The notes below the pieces were generated by a model. It did no database searches, was not told where the DNA came from, and was given only the letters and a program-made list of their open reading frames with translations. A stretch of 64,000 nt of DNA, taken from the NCBI RefSeq assembly GCF_025567125.1, contig NZ_JAOQJI010000004.1:62001-126000 (forward strand), in the 5' to 3' direction. The position numbers and the translations under genes are program-made. Shown in pieces: positions 19,501 to 26,400 of the stretch. The stretch comes from Phocaeicola fibrisolvens. Lineage in GTDB: Bacteria; Bacteroidota; Bacteroidia; Bacteroidales; Bacteroidaceae. Positions within the stretch are counted from its first letter, which is position 1. Each line of letters starts with the position of its first letter.

Positions 19501-19876
19501 CACCGATACCCGCTGGCTGACTTTGAAGCAGAAAAACGGTAAGGGATTGGCTGTGTATGCCGACGGAACGATGGAATTCAATTCTCTCCGTAATTCCGTA
19601 GAGGATTTTGACGGTGAAGAAGCCACGAACCGCGATTATCAGTGGAACAACCGGGATGCGGAAGAACTGAAACATGATATCCGTACGGCGAAAGACATCA
19701 AGCCGCGTCAGACCCACATCAACGATATTACTCCGCGTGATTTTGTGGAAGTCTGCCTGGACATGCGCCAGATGGGTGTGGGCGGTTTCGACAGCTGGGG
19801 TTCTATTCCAGACCCGCAGTACCTGATTCCGGCCAATAAGGAATACCGTTGGGGATTCACTATCGTACCGATGTAA
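16529..19876 (+). CDS. Glycoside hydrolase family 2, LacZ-type beta-galactosidase
   Basis: 1115 residues with a long N-terminal signal region (cleavage probably near MFAENA). Order of domains: a sugar-binding jelly roll (GTWKFYYTDSYLNLP to about residue 240), an immunoglobulin-like domain, and a TIM barrel with WSLGNEAGNG (acid/base E502) and VPSEYAHAMGNSTG (nucleophile E568). A second Ig-like domain and a C-terminal beta-galactosidase small-chain domain follow (FGLQPNFWRGPNDNDYG, YFGRGPEENYCDRN). This five-domain layout is that of E. coli LacZ. It should act on terminal beta-galactosides in the periplasm. The start ATG at 16529 follows a typical ttaaccttaaa leader. Confidence 0.94.
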   Translation: MEKKLTQAIKTLCYTLTGVLTVSGTPQQMFAENASLPYWKDIQTVSVNREAPRSAFMTYADKTQALTGKYENSPYYELLNGTWKFYYTDSYLNLPADITSPETSTAGWHDIQVPGNWEVQGFGTAIYTNHGYEFQPRNPQPPLLPEKNPVGVYRRDVTVPSEWKGRDIYLHIAGAKSGCYVYLNGKEVGYNEDSKNPAEYLINDYLKDGNNVLTLKIFRWSTGSYLECQDFWRISGIERDVFLYSQPKASVQDFRITSTLDDSYTKGIFRLDMELKNHRTQTAGLSVSYELLDSKDKVVASGEQASEVLPGKEGTVSFSKELPEVQTWTSEAPNLYKLLMTVKENGKVTEVIPYHVGFRRIEIKEIDQKAANGKNYHVLFINGQPLKLKGVNMHEHNPLTGHYVSEELMRKDLELMKRNNINTVRLCHYPQDRRFYELCDEYGLYIYDEANIESHGMYYSLSKGGTLGNNPEWLKPHLYRVENMFERNKNYPSVTFWSLGNEAGNGYNFYEAYLWVKQADKGLMDRPVNYERAQWEWNSDMYVPQYPSASWLESIGRQGSDRPVVPSEYAHAMGNSTGGLWDQWKAIYTYPNLQGGYIWDWVDQGILVKDENGRDYWAYGGDFGTNMPSDGNFCCNGIVNPDRNPHPAMSEVKYAHQNVAFEATDLANGKFNVLNRFYFTNLKKYQIAYEVKENNKVVRRGKVSLDVAPQAKKELAVNVGGLKAKAGTEYFVNFSVTTLEPEPLIPVGYEIAHEQFRLPVEALDRSFTVQGPALQCSENGNLLTVQSSRVSFVFDKSTGLVTSYKVKGTEYFHDGFGLQPNFWRGPNDNDYGSQMPKRLQIWKQSSKNFNVVDASLALDGKDAVLKVSYLLAAGNLYIATYRIHPSGVVKADYTFTSTEMQAAQTEASEATLMATFTPGNEARRKESSKLVVPRIGVRFRLPADMEQVTYFGRGPEENYCDRNNGTLVGEYRSTAEQMYYPYVRPQENGHHTDTRWLTLKQKNGKGLAVYADGTMEFNSLRNSVEDFDGEEATNRDYQWNNRDAEELKHDIRTAKDIKPRQTHINDITPRDFVEVCLDMRQMGVGGFDSWGSIPDPQYLIPANKEYRWGFTIVPM

Positions 19877-19900
19877 AAATCGCCTGTCATAGGAAATAAA

Positions 19901-19947
19901 AATTCCGGGCTTGAGCAAAAGGAATGCTCAGGCCCGGAATTTTTTTG
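19901..19947 (+). terminator. Intrinsic terminator after GH2
   Basis: A strong stem AATTCCGGGC-TTGAGC / GCTCA-GGCCCGGAATT is followed by TTTTTTT, 25 bases past the GH2 stop. Confidence 0.85.
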
Positions 19948-19964
19948 TGTTCACGTACGGACAT

Positions 19965-20029
19965 AAAAAAAGGAGTTCCGCTGAACTCCAACCTTTTGTT
20001 AACCTTAAATCTAATACTATGAAAAACAC
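19965..20029 (-). ncRNA. Candidate small RNA, copy 2
   Basis: The second copy of the element seen at 13508-13586, identical apart from one extra T (ACCTTTTG against ACCTTTG). On the minus strand it has TACCTTTG at 20034-20041, the same body complementary to a susC-type leader, the hairpin GGAGTTC-AGCG-GAACTCC (19972-19989) and a T7 run ending at 19965. It points toward the GH2 terminator and away from the microprotein gene. Full conservation of promoter, body and terminator in both copies argues that the unit is selected as a transcript. Confidence 0.6.
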
Positions 20030-20033
20030 GTTG

Positions 20034-20041
20034 CAAAGGTA
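20034..20041 (-). promoter_or_regulatory. -7 box of small RNA copy 2
   Basis: TACCTTTG on the minus strand, identical to the box of copy 1. Confidence 0.55.
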
Positions 20042-20248
20042 AAGACTTTCCGGAAATCTGCAAAGGAATGAATCTAAAAGATGTGTTTTATAACATAATT
20101 TGGAAAATGCCGCTTATTTGAAAGATTTATTAAGAAAAACGGCTGTAATGGAGTTTGAGAAACATTTTCACACAAAAGTTACTTTGTTTACATGATTTTG
20201 TAATATATTTTTCCGAACTTTGTTACAGAACAATTGGAGGAAGTTACT

Positions 20249-20362
20249 ATGGAATTAAGTTTAAAGGAGCGTCAGAAGGCCCTGAAGGTGACACTGACCA
20301 TGGTACTGGTGGCATGTACTTGTTTATTGTATTTAGGATATAGGTTGTGCATGTATTATTAA
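20249..20362 (+). CDS. 37-residue predicted single-pass membrane microprotein
   Basis: The ATG at 20249 follows a strong purine-rich ribosome site (GGAGGAAG at 20236-20243), unusual in a phylum that rarely uses Shine-Dalgarno sites. The product starts MELSLKERQKALKV, a basic amphipathic start, followed by one hydrophobic helix (TLTMVLVACTCLLYLGY, about residues 15-31) and a short tail LCMYY. A strong terminator starts 8 bases after the TAA. A GAACTTTG at 20215-20222 may be its -7 box. I do not recognise a family. Small membrane proteins of this kind can be regulators of transporters or toxins, but nothing here decides that. Confidence 0.55.
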   Translation: MELSLKERQKALKVTLTMVLVACTCLLYLGYRLCMYY

Positions 20363-20369
20363 AGCGAAA

Positions 20370-20406
20370 AAAAAGGTGCGTCCGGGCAATCCAGACGCAC
20401 CTTTTT
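20370..20406. terminator. Bidirectional terminator for the microprotein gene and GH51
   Basis: The AAAAAGGTGCGTC / GACGCACCTTTTT stem has an A-run on the left and T-run on the right, so it works on both strands. It lies between the convergent microprotein gene and the GH51 gene. Confidence 0.85.
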
Positions 20407-20423
20407 GGCAATAACCGATGACT

Positions 20424-22403
20424 TTATTTGCTTTCTTTTTTGAATTTGTAGACAGCAAATGTCATGGCACCTATTTCAGTATTGAGCGTATTTCCTTCGA
20501 TGGATACGGCACTCTCTTGAGGGGTAATCAGATTCGGGTTGTCGAGTGTATTCTCTGCATCCGGATTTTCGGTATGCAGGGTAATGCATTTCCCGTCGCC
20601 TAAAGTGACAGATTTCTTCAGTCCCTTGAATTCCAGCGTGAGAGGCTGTGCCTTGTCGGAAGTGTTGGCCACTTTTACAATGTAAGTTTGGGTCGGTTCA
20701 TCCCAAACGGCACTGGCAAAGAGTCCGTTCTGCCCCTCTTGTCCGCTGACCGGTTTCTTGTCCATGGTCAGAGGTACGACGTTGGTACCTTTGTTGTGAC
20801 CGTAGAGTGACTGTACATACCAGCTGCAGGTGCGTACCGAGCGCAGGTTGTCGAACCAGATTAAGTCCGGACGCCACTGCCATCCTTCCACGTGAGCCAG
20901 CAGCGGAGCGTAGGTAGCCATGTGTACCACATCGGCATTTCTTTCTACTCCAGTCAGGAAGGCAGCTTCGAGCAGAGATGCGTGGAAGTGGTTCCATTTC
21001 TTGCCTTTTCCGTGGCAGGCGTATTCTCCGGCAAATACTTTCGGGCCTTTCCGGTCGTAGTTGTCGTAACGGTTGCCTGATTTCAGGAACCAGTCTTCCG
21101 GACGGTAGAAATGTTCGTCTACCAAGTCGACTTTCAGTTTCTTCATTTCCGGCCACAAGTAATCGAAATCCTTTCCTTCAGACTGCGGACCGGAGGAACC
21201 GATAATCTTGATTTCCGGATGTGCTTTGCGGATGGCTTCTACAAACGGTTTCAGACGTGCCGGATATTCCGGTCCCCACTGTTCGTTTCCGATGGCCATG
21301 AATTTCAGGTTGAACGGAGCCGGATGTCCCATGTCAGCACGGAGTTTTCCCCATTTGGTGTTGGTGTCGCCATTGGCAAACTCAATCAGGTCGAGTGCAT
21401 CCTGAATGTAGCTGTCCAGTTGGTCTACGGGTACGTGTGCTTTCGGGTCATCGTTTTGGTACTGGCAAGCCAGTCCGCAGTTCAGTACCGGAAGCGGTTC
21501 GGCCCCCATGTCTTCAGCCAGCAGGAACAGTTCATAGAATCCCATGCCGTAGCTCTGGAAATAGTCCGGGAAGAAACGGTAGGGGAAGGTGTACTCCCAG
21601 CGGTTGCTGTTGAGTGGACGGTTTTCCACCGGTCCTACAGAGTTCTTCCAGTTGTAGCGGTCGGTGATTTCGGTTCCTTCCACGATACATCCTCCCGGGA
21701 AACGGAAGATGCCCGGTTTGGTATCGGCCAATGCCTGTACGAGGTCTTTCCGCAGTCCGTTTTCACGTCCTTTCCAGGTATCTACCGGGAACAAAGACAC
21801 ATGTTCCAAATCTACCGTGCCCGGAGAAGCCAGGAAGATTCTCAGATGTGCTTTGGCTTGTGTCTGAGTAGGAGTCAGGATGACTTCATATTTTTTCCAG
21901 TCCTTGGAGTTGATGTTTACGTCTTGTGAGGTGATGACCTGCGATTCTCCCATGGACGCATTGTCAATCAGTTCCACCTGTATTTTCTGGTTTTCCCCTC
22001 TTGCCCATACGGTAAAGCGGTATTTTTCGTTGGCCTTGATACCGATTCCGAAGAAGCCTTCGTTTTCAATGCCGGTCCGTTTGTGCGGATGGCTGGGGGC
22101 TCCGAGGCGTACGTAATGTGGATTCTTTTCAAACGGTCCGTCATCTTGGAGGGTGACGTTGCCGAAAATGTCCCATCCCATCAGGTGTTGTGGAAATTCG
22201 AACGAACGGTTTTTAATCAGTTCTGCATAGAGACCTCCATCGGCTCCATAGTTAATGTCTTCGAAGAAATGCCCGTACATGGTCGGTTGTATTTCCGCAC
22301 CAAGCTTATTGGCCTGAATCACCATCTGATTGGTGTTTTGCGCTTGTAGGCTGAGGCCCGCACTGAGTGCAAGCGCAGAGATAAAGGCTAAGTGTTTGTT
22401 CAT
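20424..22403 (-). CDS. abfA: Glycoside hydrolase family 51 alpha-L-arabinofuranosidase (PUL C)
   Basis: 659 residues with a secretion signal (MNKHLAFISALALSAGLSLQAQ). After an N-terminal GH51 strand and a carbohydrate-binding-like insert (about 90-210), the barrel carries MAIGNEQWGPEYP (acid/base E374) and VDEHFYRPEDWF (nucleophile E430), both typical of GH51. A C-terminal beta-sandwich closes the protein. It removes terminal alpha-L-arabinofuranose from arabinan or arabinoxylan oligosaccharides in the periplasm. It is divergent from the HTCS gene. Its promoter region carries the same tandem site as the susC promoter, but a decayed insertion element now sits 29 bases before its start codon, making the leader about 770 bases longer. 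Confidence 0.93.
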   Translation of the reverse strand: MNKHLAFISALALSAGLSLQAQNTNQMVIQANKLGAEIQPTMYGHFFEDINYGADGGLYAELIKNRSFEFPQHLMGWDIFGNVTLQDDGPFEKNPHYVRLGAPSHPHKRTGIENEGFFGIGIKANEKYRFTVWARGENQKIQVELIDNASMGESQVITSQDVNINSKDWKKYEVILTPTQTQAKAHLRIFLASPGTVDLEHVSLFPVDTWKGRENGLRKDLVQALADTKPGIFRFPGGCIVEGTEITDRYNWKNSVGPVENRPLNSNRWEYTFPYRFFPDYFQSYGMGFYELFLLAEDMGAEPLPVLNCGLACQYQNDDPKAHVPVDQLDSYIQDALDLIEFANGDTNTKWGKLRADMGHPAPFNLKFMAIGNEQWGPEYPARLKPFVEAIRKAHPEIKIIGSSGPQSEGKDFDYLWPEMKKLKVDLVDEHFYRPEDWFLKSGNRYDNYDRKGPKVFAGEYACHGKGKKWNHFHASLLEAAFLTGVERNADVVHMATYAPLLAHVEGWQWRPDLIWFDNLRSVRTCSWYVQSLYGHNKGTNVVPLTMDKKPVSGQEGQNGLFASAVWDEPTQTYIVKVANTSDKAQPLTLEFKGLKKSVTLGDGKCITLHTENPDAENTLDNPNLITPQESAVSIEGNTLNTEIGAMTFAVYKFKKESK

Positions 22404-22423
22404 GGTTTTATTTTTAATTTAAT

Positions 22424-22432
22424 GTGATACAA
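22424..22432. repeat. Target-site duplication, left copy
   Basis: GTGATACAA, identical to 23199-23207 and exactly abutting the left inverted repeat. Confidence 0.75.
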
Positions 22433-23198
22433 CACTACTGTCCCGTAAAAGTGGATAAATGGTTCTTTGAAATTATTGAAATATAGTCGATTACACGGTT
22501 TTTTGAAATGAAACGGACTTGATTTTGCAACTTTGCAGTCTAATACAAATGGCTGCTATGTTCCAAGACAAATACGTATTCTCTCAATTAACCGCTTTTC
22601 TGAACAGGACTCAGTTCAACAACTATGTTCGCAAGTATGATGGTAATCACTACGTGAAGCAATTCACCTGCTGAAATCAGATGCTCGCGATGATGTTTGG
22701 CCAACTGAGTAACTGTGAGAGTCTGCGAGACTTAATTGTTGCTTTCGAGGTGCATAGGGACAAGCAATATCATCTTGGGTTAGGTCGTGAACCGATACCC
22801 AAGACAACTCTTGCGACAGCCAACCATATATGATGAAGGAAGCCTGTGAGAAGCGGACGACCAACATCCTTGACATTTCTGGAAAGAAATATGCGTTTGA
22901 TTCAACAACGATTCCGTTGTGTCTAGCCACATTTCCATAGGCGAAGTTCCGAGGGAAGAAAGGAGGCATCAAAGCACGATTCTACAACAATGTCTTCAAT
23001 CGTCCAGCATGATATGAAGTTGAAACGCTCAACCTATGAAGTTATGCAAATTTTCAGCATATCATTGACTGACAAAACCCACTTACGTGACCTGTTCGAC
23101 AAGACTAATTTCAATGATGTCAAAGATCTAAATAATCCCCTGATTCCGGGCTATTTGATTAATTGTTTAACTCGTCCCATTTTAACGGGACACTAATG
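22433..23198 (+). mobile_element. Decayed IS4-like insertion element, internally deleted (766 bp)
   Basis: The ends are imperfect 22-base inverted repeats: CACTACTGTCCCGT... at 22433 and CATTAGTGTCCCGT... read inward from 23198, with 18 of 22 matching. They are flanked by an exact 9 bp direct repeat, GTGATACAA, at 22424-22432 and 23199-23207, the target duplication size typical of IS4-family elements. The interior holds a transposase relic with stops, frameshifts and a large internal deletion. It lies in the leader of the GH51 gene. Confidence 0.8.
22549..23170 (+). pseudogene. IS4-family transposase remnant
   Basis: The reading frame begins at the ATG at 22549 as MAAMFQDKYVFSQLTAF, continues YDGNHYVKQFTC and meets a TGA at 22672 where a tryptophan codon is expected. 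It then reads NQMLAMMFGQLSNCESLRD and YHLGLGRE, as in Bacteroides IS4-type transposases. Later fragments include KKYAFDSTTIPLCLATF (DDE-domain region), KGGIKA and the C-terminal block SLTDKTHLRDLFDKTNFNDV, in shifted frames. About 600 bases of the catalytic core are missing compared with a full-length element, so no active enzyme can be made. Confidence 0.8.
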
Positions 23199-23207
23199 GT
23201 GATACAA
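23199..23207. repeat. Target-site duplication, right copy
   Basis: GTGATACAA abutting the right inverted repeat; pairs with 22424-22432. Confidence 0.75.
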
Positions 23208-23212
23208 ACTTA
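23205..23212 (-). promoter_or_regulatory. Second possible -7 box for GH51, at the insertion junction
   Basis: The minus strand reads TAAGTTTG, matching TAnnTTTG. If used, transcription would start at about 23199, the very edge of the insertion element. Confidence 0.35.
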
Positions 23213-23275
23213 CATAAAAAGCGGCAATAAATTGACATAGTAATCATAAAATGTCTGTTTCTATGATTTTAGGGA

Positions 23276-23283
23276 TAAATTTA
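23276..23283 (-). promoter_or_regulatory. -7 box of GH51 linked to the tandem operator
   Basis: TAAATTTA (one mismatch to TAnnTTTG) lies exactly 19 bases downstream of the operator on the minus strand, the same spacing as in the susC C promoter. Confidence 0.5.
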
Positions 23284-23302
23284 GGGCCTATTGTTCTTCC
23301 TG

Positions 23303-23332
23303 AGGTGGACAATTTTTTCTATTAGGTGGACA
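23303..23332 (-). promoter_or_regulatory. Tandem TGTCCACCT operator upstream of GH51 (candidate HTCS site)
   Basis: The minus strand has two exact copies of TGTCCACCT (23324-23332 and 23303-23311) with a 21 bp step. The same arrangement occurs upstream of susC C at 27718-27747. AraC-type HTCS regulators bind direct repeats just upstream of the promoter, which fits. Confidence 0.65.
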
Positions 23333-23389
23333 TTTGTTTTTTGAATGGATTTTTATCTCCTTTTTCCGAAAAAGACTGGAAAAACGGTA

Positions 23390-23397
23390 TACCTTTG
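23390..23397 (+). promoter_or_regulatory. -7 box of the HTCS gene
   Basis: TACCTTTG, a perfect match. It sets transcription start near 23404 and so rules out the more upstream ATG at 23345 as the start of the HTCS. Confidence 0.6.
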
Positions 23398-23419
23398 TCT
23401 GAAAAGTGAAAAGAAATCC

Positions 23420-26400
23420 ATGAAAAGAAAAAGTTTGCTGTTCTATCTGTTCCTTGTATTCAGCTTGTGCAATCCGAATATACGGCTTTGTGCCATGCAC
23501 AGTTCCTCTCGTTTTTCGTTGGCTTCTATTACGATGAACGACGGCTTGCCCTACAATTTTGTGGATGACATCATAAAATCCAGTGATGGGTATCTGTGGG
23601 TAACCACATACGGAGGAGGAGTGGCTCGTTACGACGGAAATGAGTTTGTCACTTTTCATACCAATGCAACCGATAAGAAAAGGGTCTTGAAAAGCAACTT
23701 TGTGGAGAAACTGACGGAGGATGCTTTTCATCGTATCTGGATGGCGGGAGAAGCGGGAATAGAATTGCTTTCTACCGAAAATCTGCAGATATTACCGGTT
23801 GCATCTTTGCAGTCGAAGCAGATGATGGAGTTGATGAAACTGCCCGCCAATTTTCTTTTGACGAGCAGAAAGGGGAATCTGTGGATTTGCAGTCGGGGAC
23901 AAATTTATAAGGTTACGTTTCACGATACAGGGAAGGTGGAAAAGGTGATTCAGGTTTCAGACACTCCTTTGCATGAAAGAGGCAGTGTATTGGCTGAAAT
24001 AGACGGGTATATCTGGTTCTTTCACAAGGGAAAACTTTGCCGGATTCGTGAGGATGTGGAAAGTATGCAGGAGCCGCAGCCGGTTTCCGTATCGTTGGAG
24101 ATTCCGCCGATGGATGCCGTGTTCTGCATTTATCATTGCCAGAACAACGTGTGGATTGGAACCAATAACGGATTATATTGTTATGACCTGACGACAGATA
24201 CCAACCGGTTTTATTTCCATGATGCACACAATCCGTCTTCTTTGTCACAAAACTACATCACTTCCATTACCTCGATGCAAGACAATCAGATTATTGTCGG
24301 GACATTGCTGGGGCTGAATGTGTTCAATGCCTCTACTTCCGATTTTACTCGTATTCAGGCTGGAGAGGTGATGGAGATGCACGGACTTTCTTGTAATTTC
24401 ATCAATACGCTTTATACTGATAATGAAAACGACATTGTTTGGGTAGGGACTGAAATTGGAGGACTAAGCAAGATGTTTTCGGCCCGTTTGTCGGTGATTA
24501 ATTATTATCATCAGCCGAATCAGCCAGGAAGTCTTTCGCGTAATCCGGTCAATGCAATTGTGGAAGACGAGTTTCATACTCTCTGGGTAGGTACGGTGGA
24601 AGGAGGGTTGAACTGTCATTTAAAGGGAAGCGAGCGTTTTTTGCATTATACGACCGATGCACCGGCTTGTTTGTCACACAACACGGTAAGTGTGCTGGTC
24701 TTAGATGACAAGGACCGATTGTATGTGGGCACTTGGGGAGGTGGAGTAGGATGGATAAACCGGCAGCCTTCTGCACCGAAACGCTATATTCCTCTTCCAT
24801 TGAAAGATCCTTTTATTTCGAGTTTGGCTTTCGACCCCATCAATCACTTGCTGTGGATTGGAACCATGGGGAACTTGTATGTATACAATCCGGCAGATGG
24901 AAGTATTGTGGAACCTTTCTCGAAGGAAAGTAAGGCGGTTGTCAATCAGAATGCATTAGGCATGTGCATTACTCGTGAGAAGGAACTTTGGGCTTCATCG
25001 CCTTTTGGCCTTTTGAGAATCGATTTGGAGGCGTATGGGAAAGGACAGTTGAAATACAAGAAATATGTGTTTAAACTGGATAATCCGGCTTCGGAAAGAA
25101 TAGAGCGCATTACGTCTATTTTTCAGTCGAAAGATGGTACGGTTTGGTTGGGAAGTAATGGTAACGGGTTTTATAAAGCGTTGCACAGAGGAAAAGAGTA
25201 TCAGTTCATGGCGTTTACAAAAGACGATGGACTGGTAAGTAATAGTGTACGCGGGATTCTGGAAGACTGGTATGGGAATATTTGGGTATCTACGGACAAT
25301 GGATTGTCGTGCTTTAATGTAAAAGAAGAGTCTTTCAGCAATTACAGTCAGATTGACGGATTGGTTTCCGACCAGTTTTATTGGAATGCAGGAGCTTTGT
25401 CTTATGACAAGGAACGTTTGTTCTTTGGCAGCCAGAAAGGGTTGACAGAAATCCATCCGATGATTGAAACAGAGCATAAATGTATGTATCCACTGGTTTT
25501 TACCCATTGCAAGGTGTTTGGTCAGGAGGTTTTTCCGCAGTCAGGAAAAATAGTGATGCATGAAAGTGACAAGTCATTGTCGATTGATTTTGCAGCTCTT
25601 GATTATATACTGGCACCTCAGTCCCAATATTCTTATCGTTTGAAAGGTTTTGATGATACGTGGGTAACGGTACCGGCCAGCCGCAACAATGCAACTTATA
25701 CAAATCTTTATCCGGGAAAATATGTTTTTCAGCTTCAGTATGCGCCAGATGGGAAGCATTGGCTGACGCGTACGGCAAAACTGACGATTGTGGTCCGTCC
25801 TTATTTTTACAAGACTCCGTGGTTTTTACTTTCCACACTATTTATTTTGCTGTTCGGAGGATATCGTTTTCTGTTATGGCGTTACCAGACGATGAAGCGA
25901 CAGCAGAATCTGCTGCATCAGATGGTGGAAGAACGTACTTCGGAACTGGAAGCGCAGAAAAAATTACTTTCCAACCAGACTCAGGAACTGTCTGAGCAAA
26001 ATAAGTTGCTGAAAGACCAGAATGAGAAAATTACTGCACAGAAAAATCAGATTTTGGAAATGTCACGGAAGGTGGAGGAACTGACCATTGATAAACTGGC
26101 GTTTTTTACCAATATTACGCATGAATTCCGAACACCGCTGACTTTGATTGTCGGTCCGATTGAACGGGCTCTGAAATTAAGTTATAATCCCCAGGTAATT
26201 GAACAGTTGCATTTGGTGGAACGTAATTCCAAGTATCTTCTTTCGCTGGTCAATCAATTGATGGACTTCCGGAAAGTAGAGGAAGGGCATATCAAAATTG
26301 CCACCAATTACGGGAACTTGAAAGAGTTCATGAGTGAGATTGTACCTCCTTTTGCCGATTATGCAAGAAGTCGTGGTATTGACCTCCAGCTTTATCTGCA

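Noticed and set aside
20155..20343. 62-residue plus-strand frame overlapping the microprotein
   Set aside because: Different frame, no ribosome site; the 20249 frame has the strong SD and ends right before the terminator.
21111..21929. 272-residue frame opposite GH51 (similar long frames opposite GH92, GH2 and others)
   Set aside because: Antisense shadow of a gene with clear catalytic motifs on the other strand.
23345..23419. Upstream start for the HTCS (MDFYLLF...)
   Set aside because: The perfect -7 box at 23390-23397 lies inside it and the signal peptide begins at 23420.
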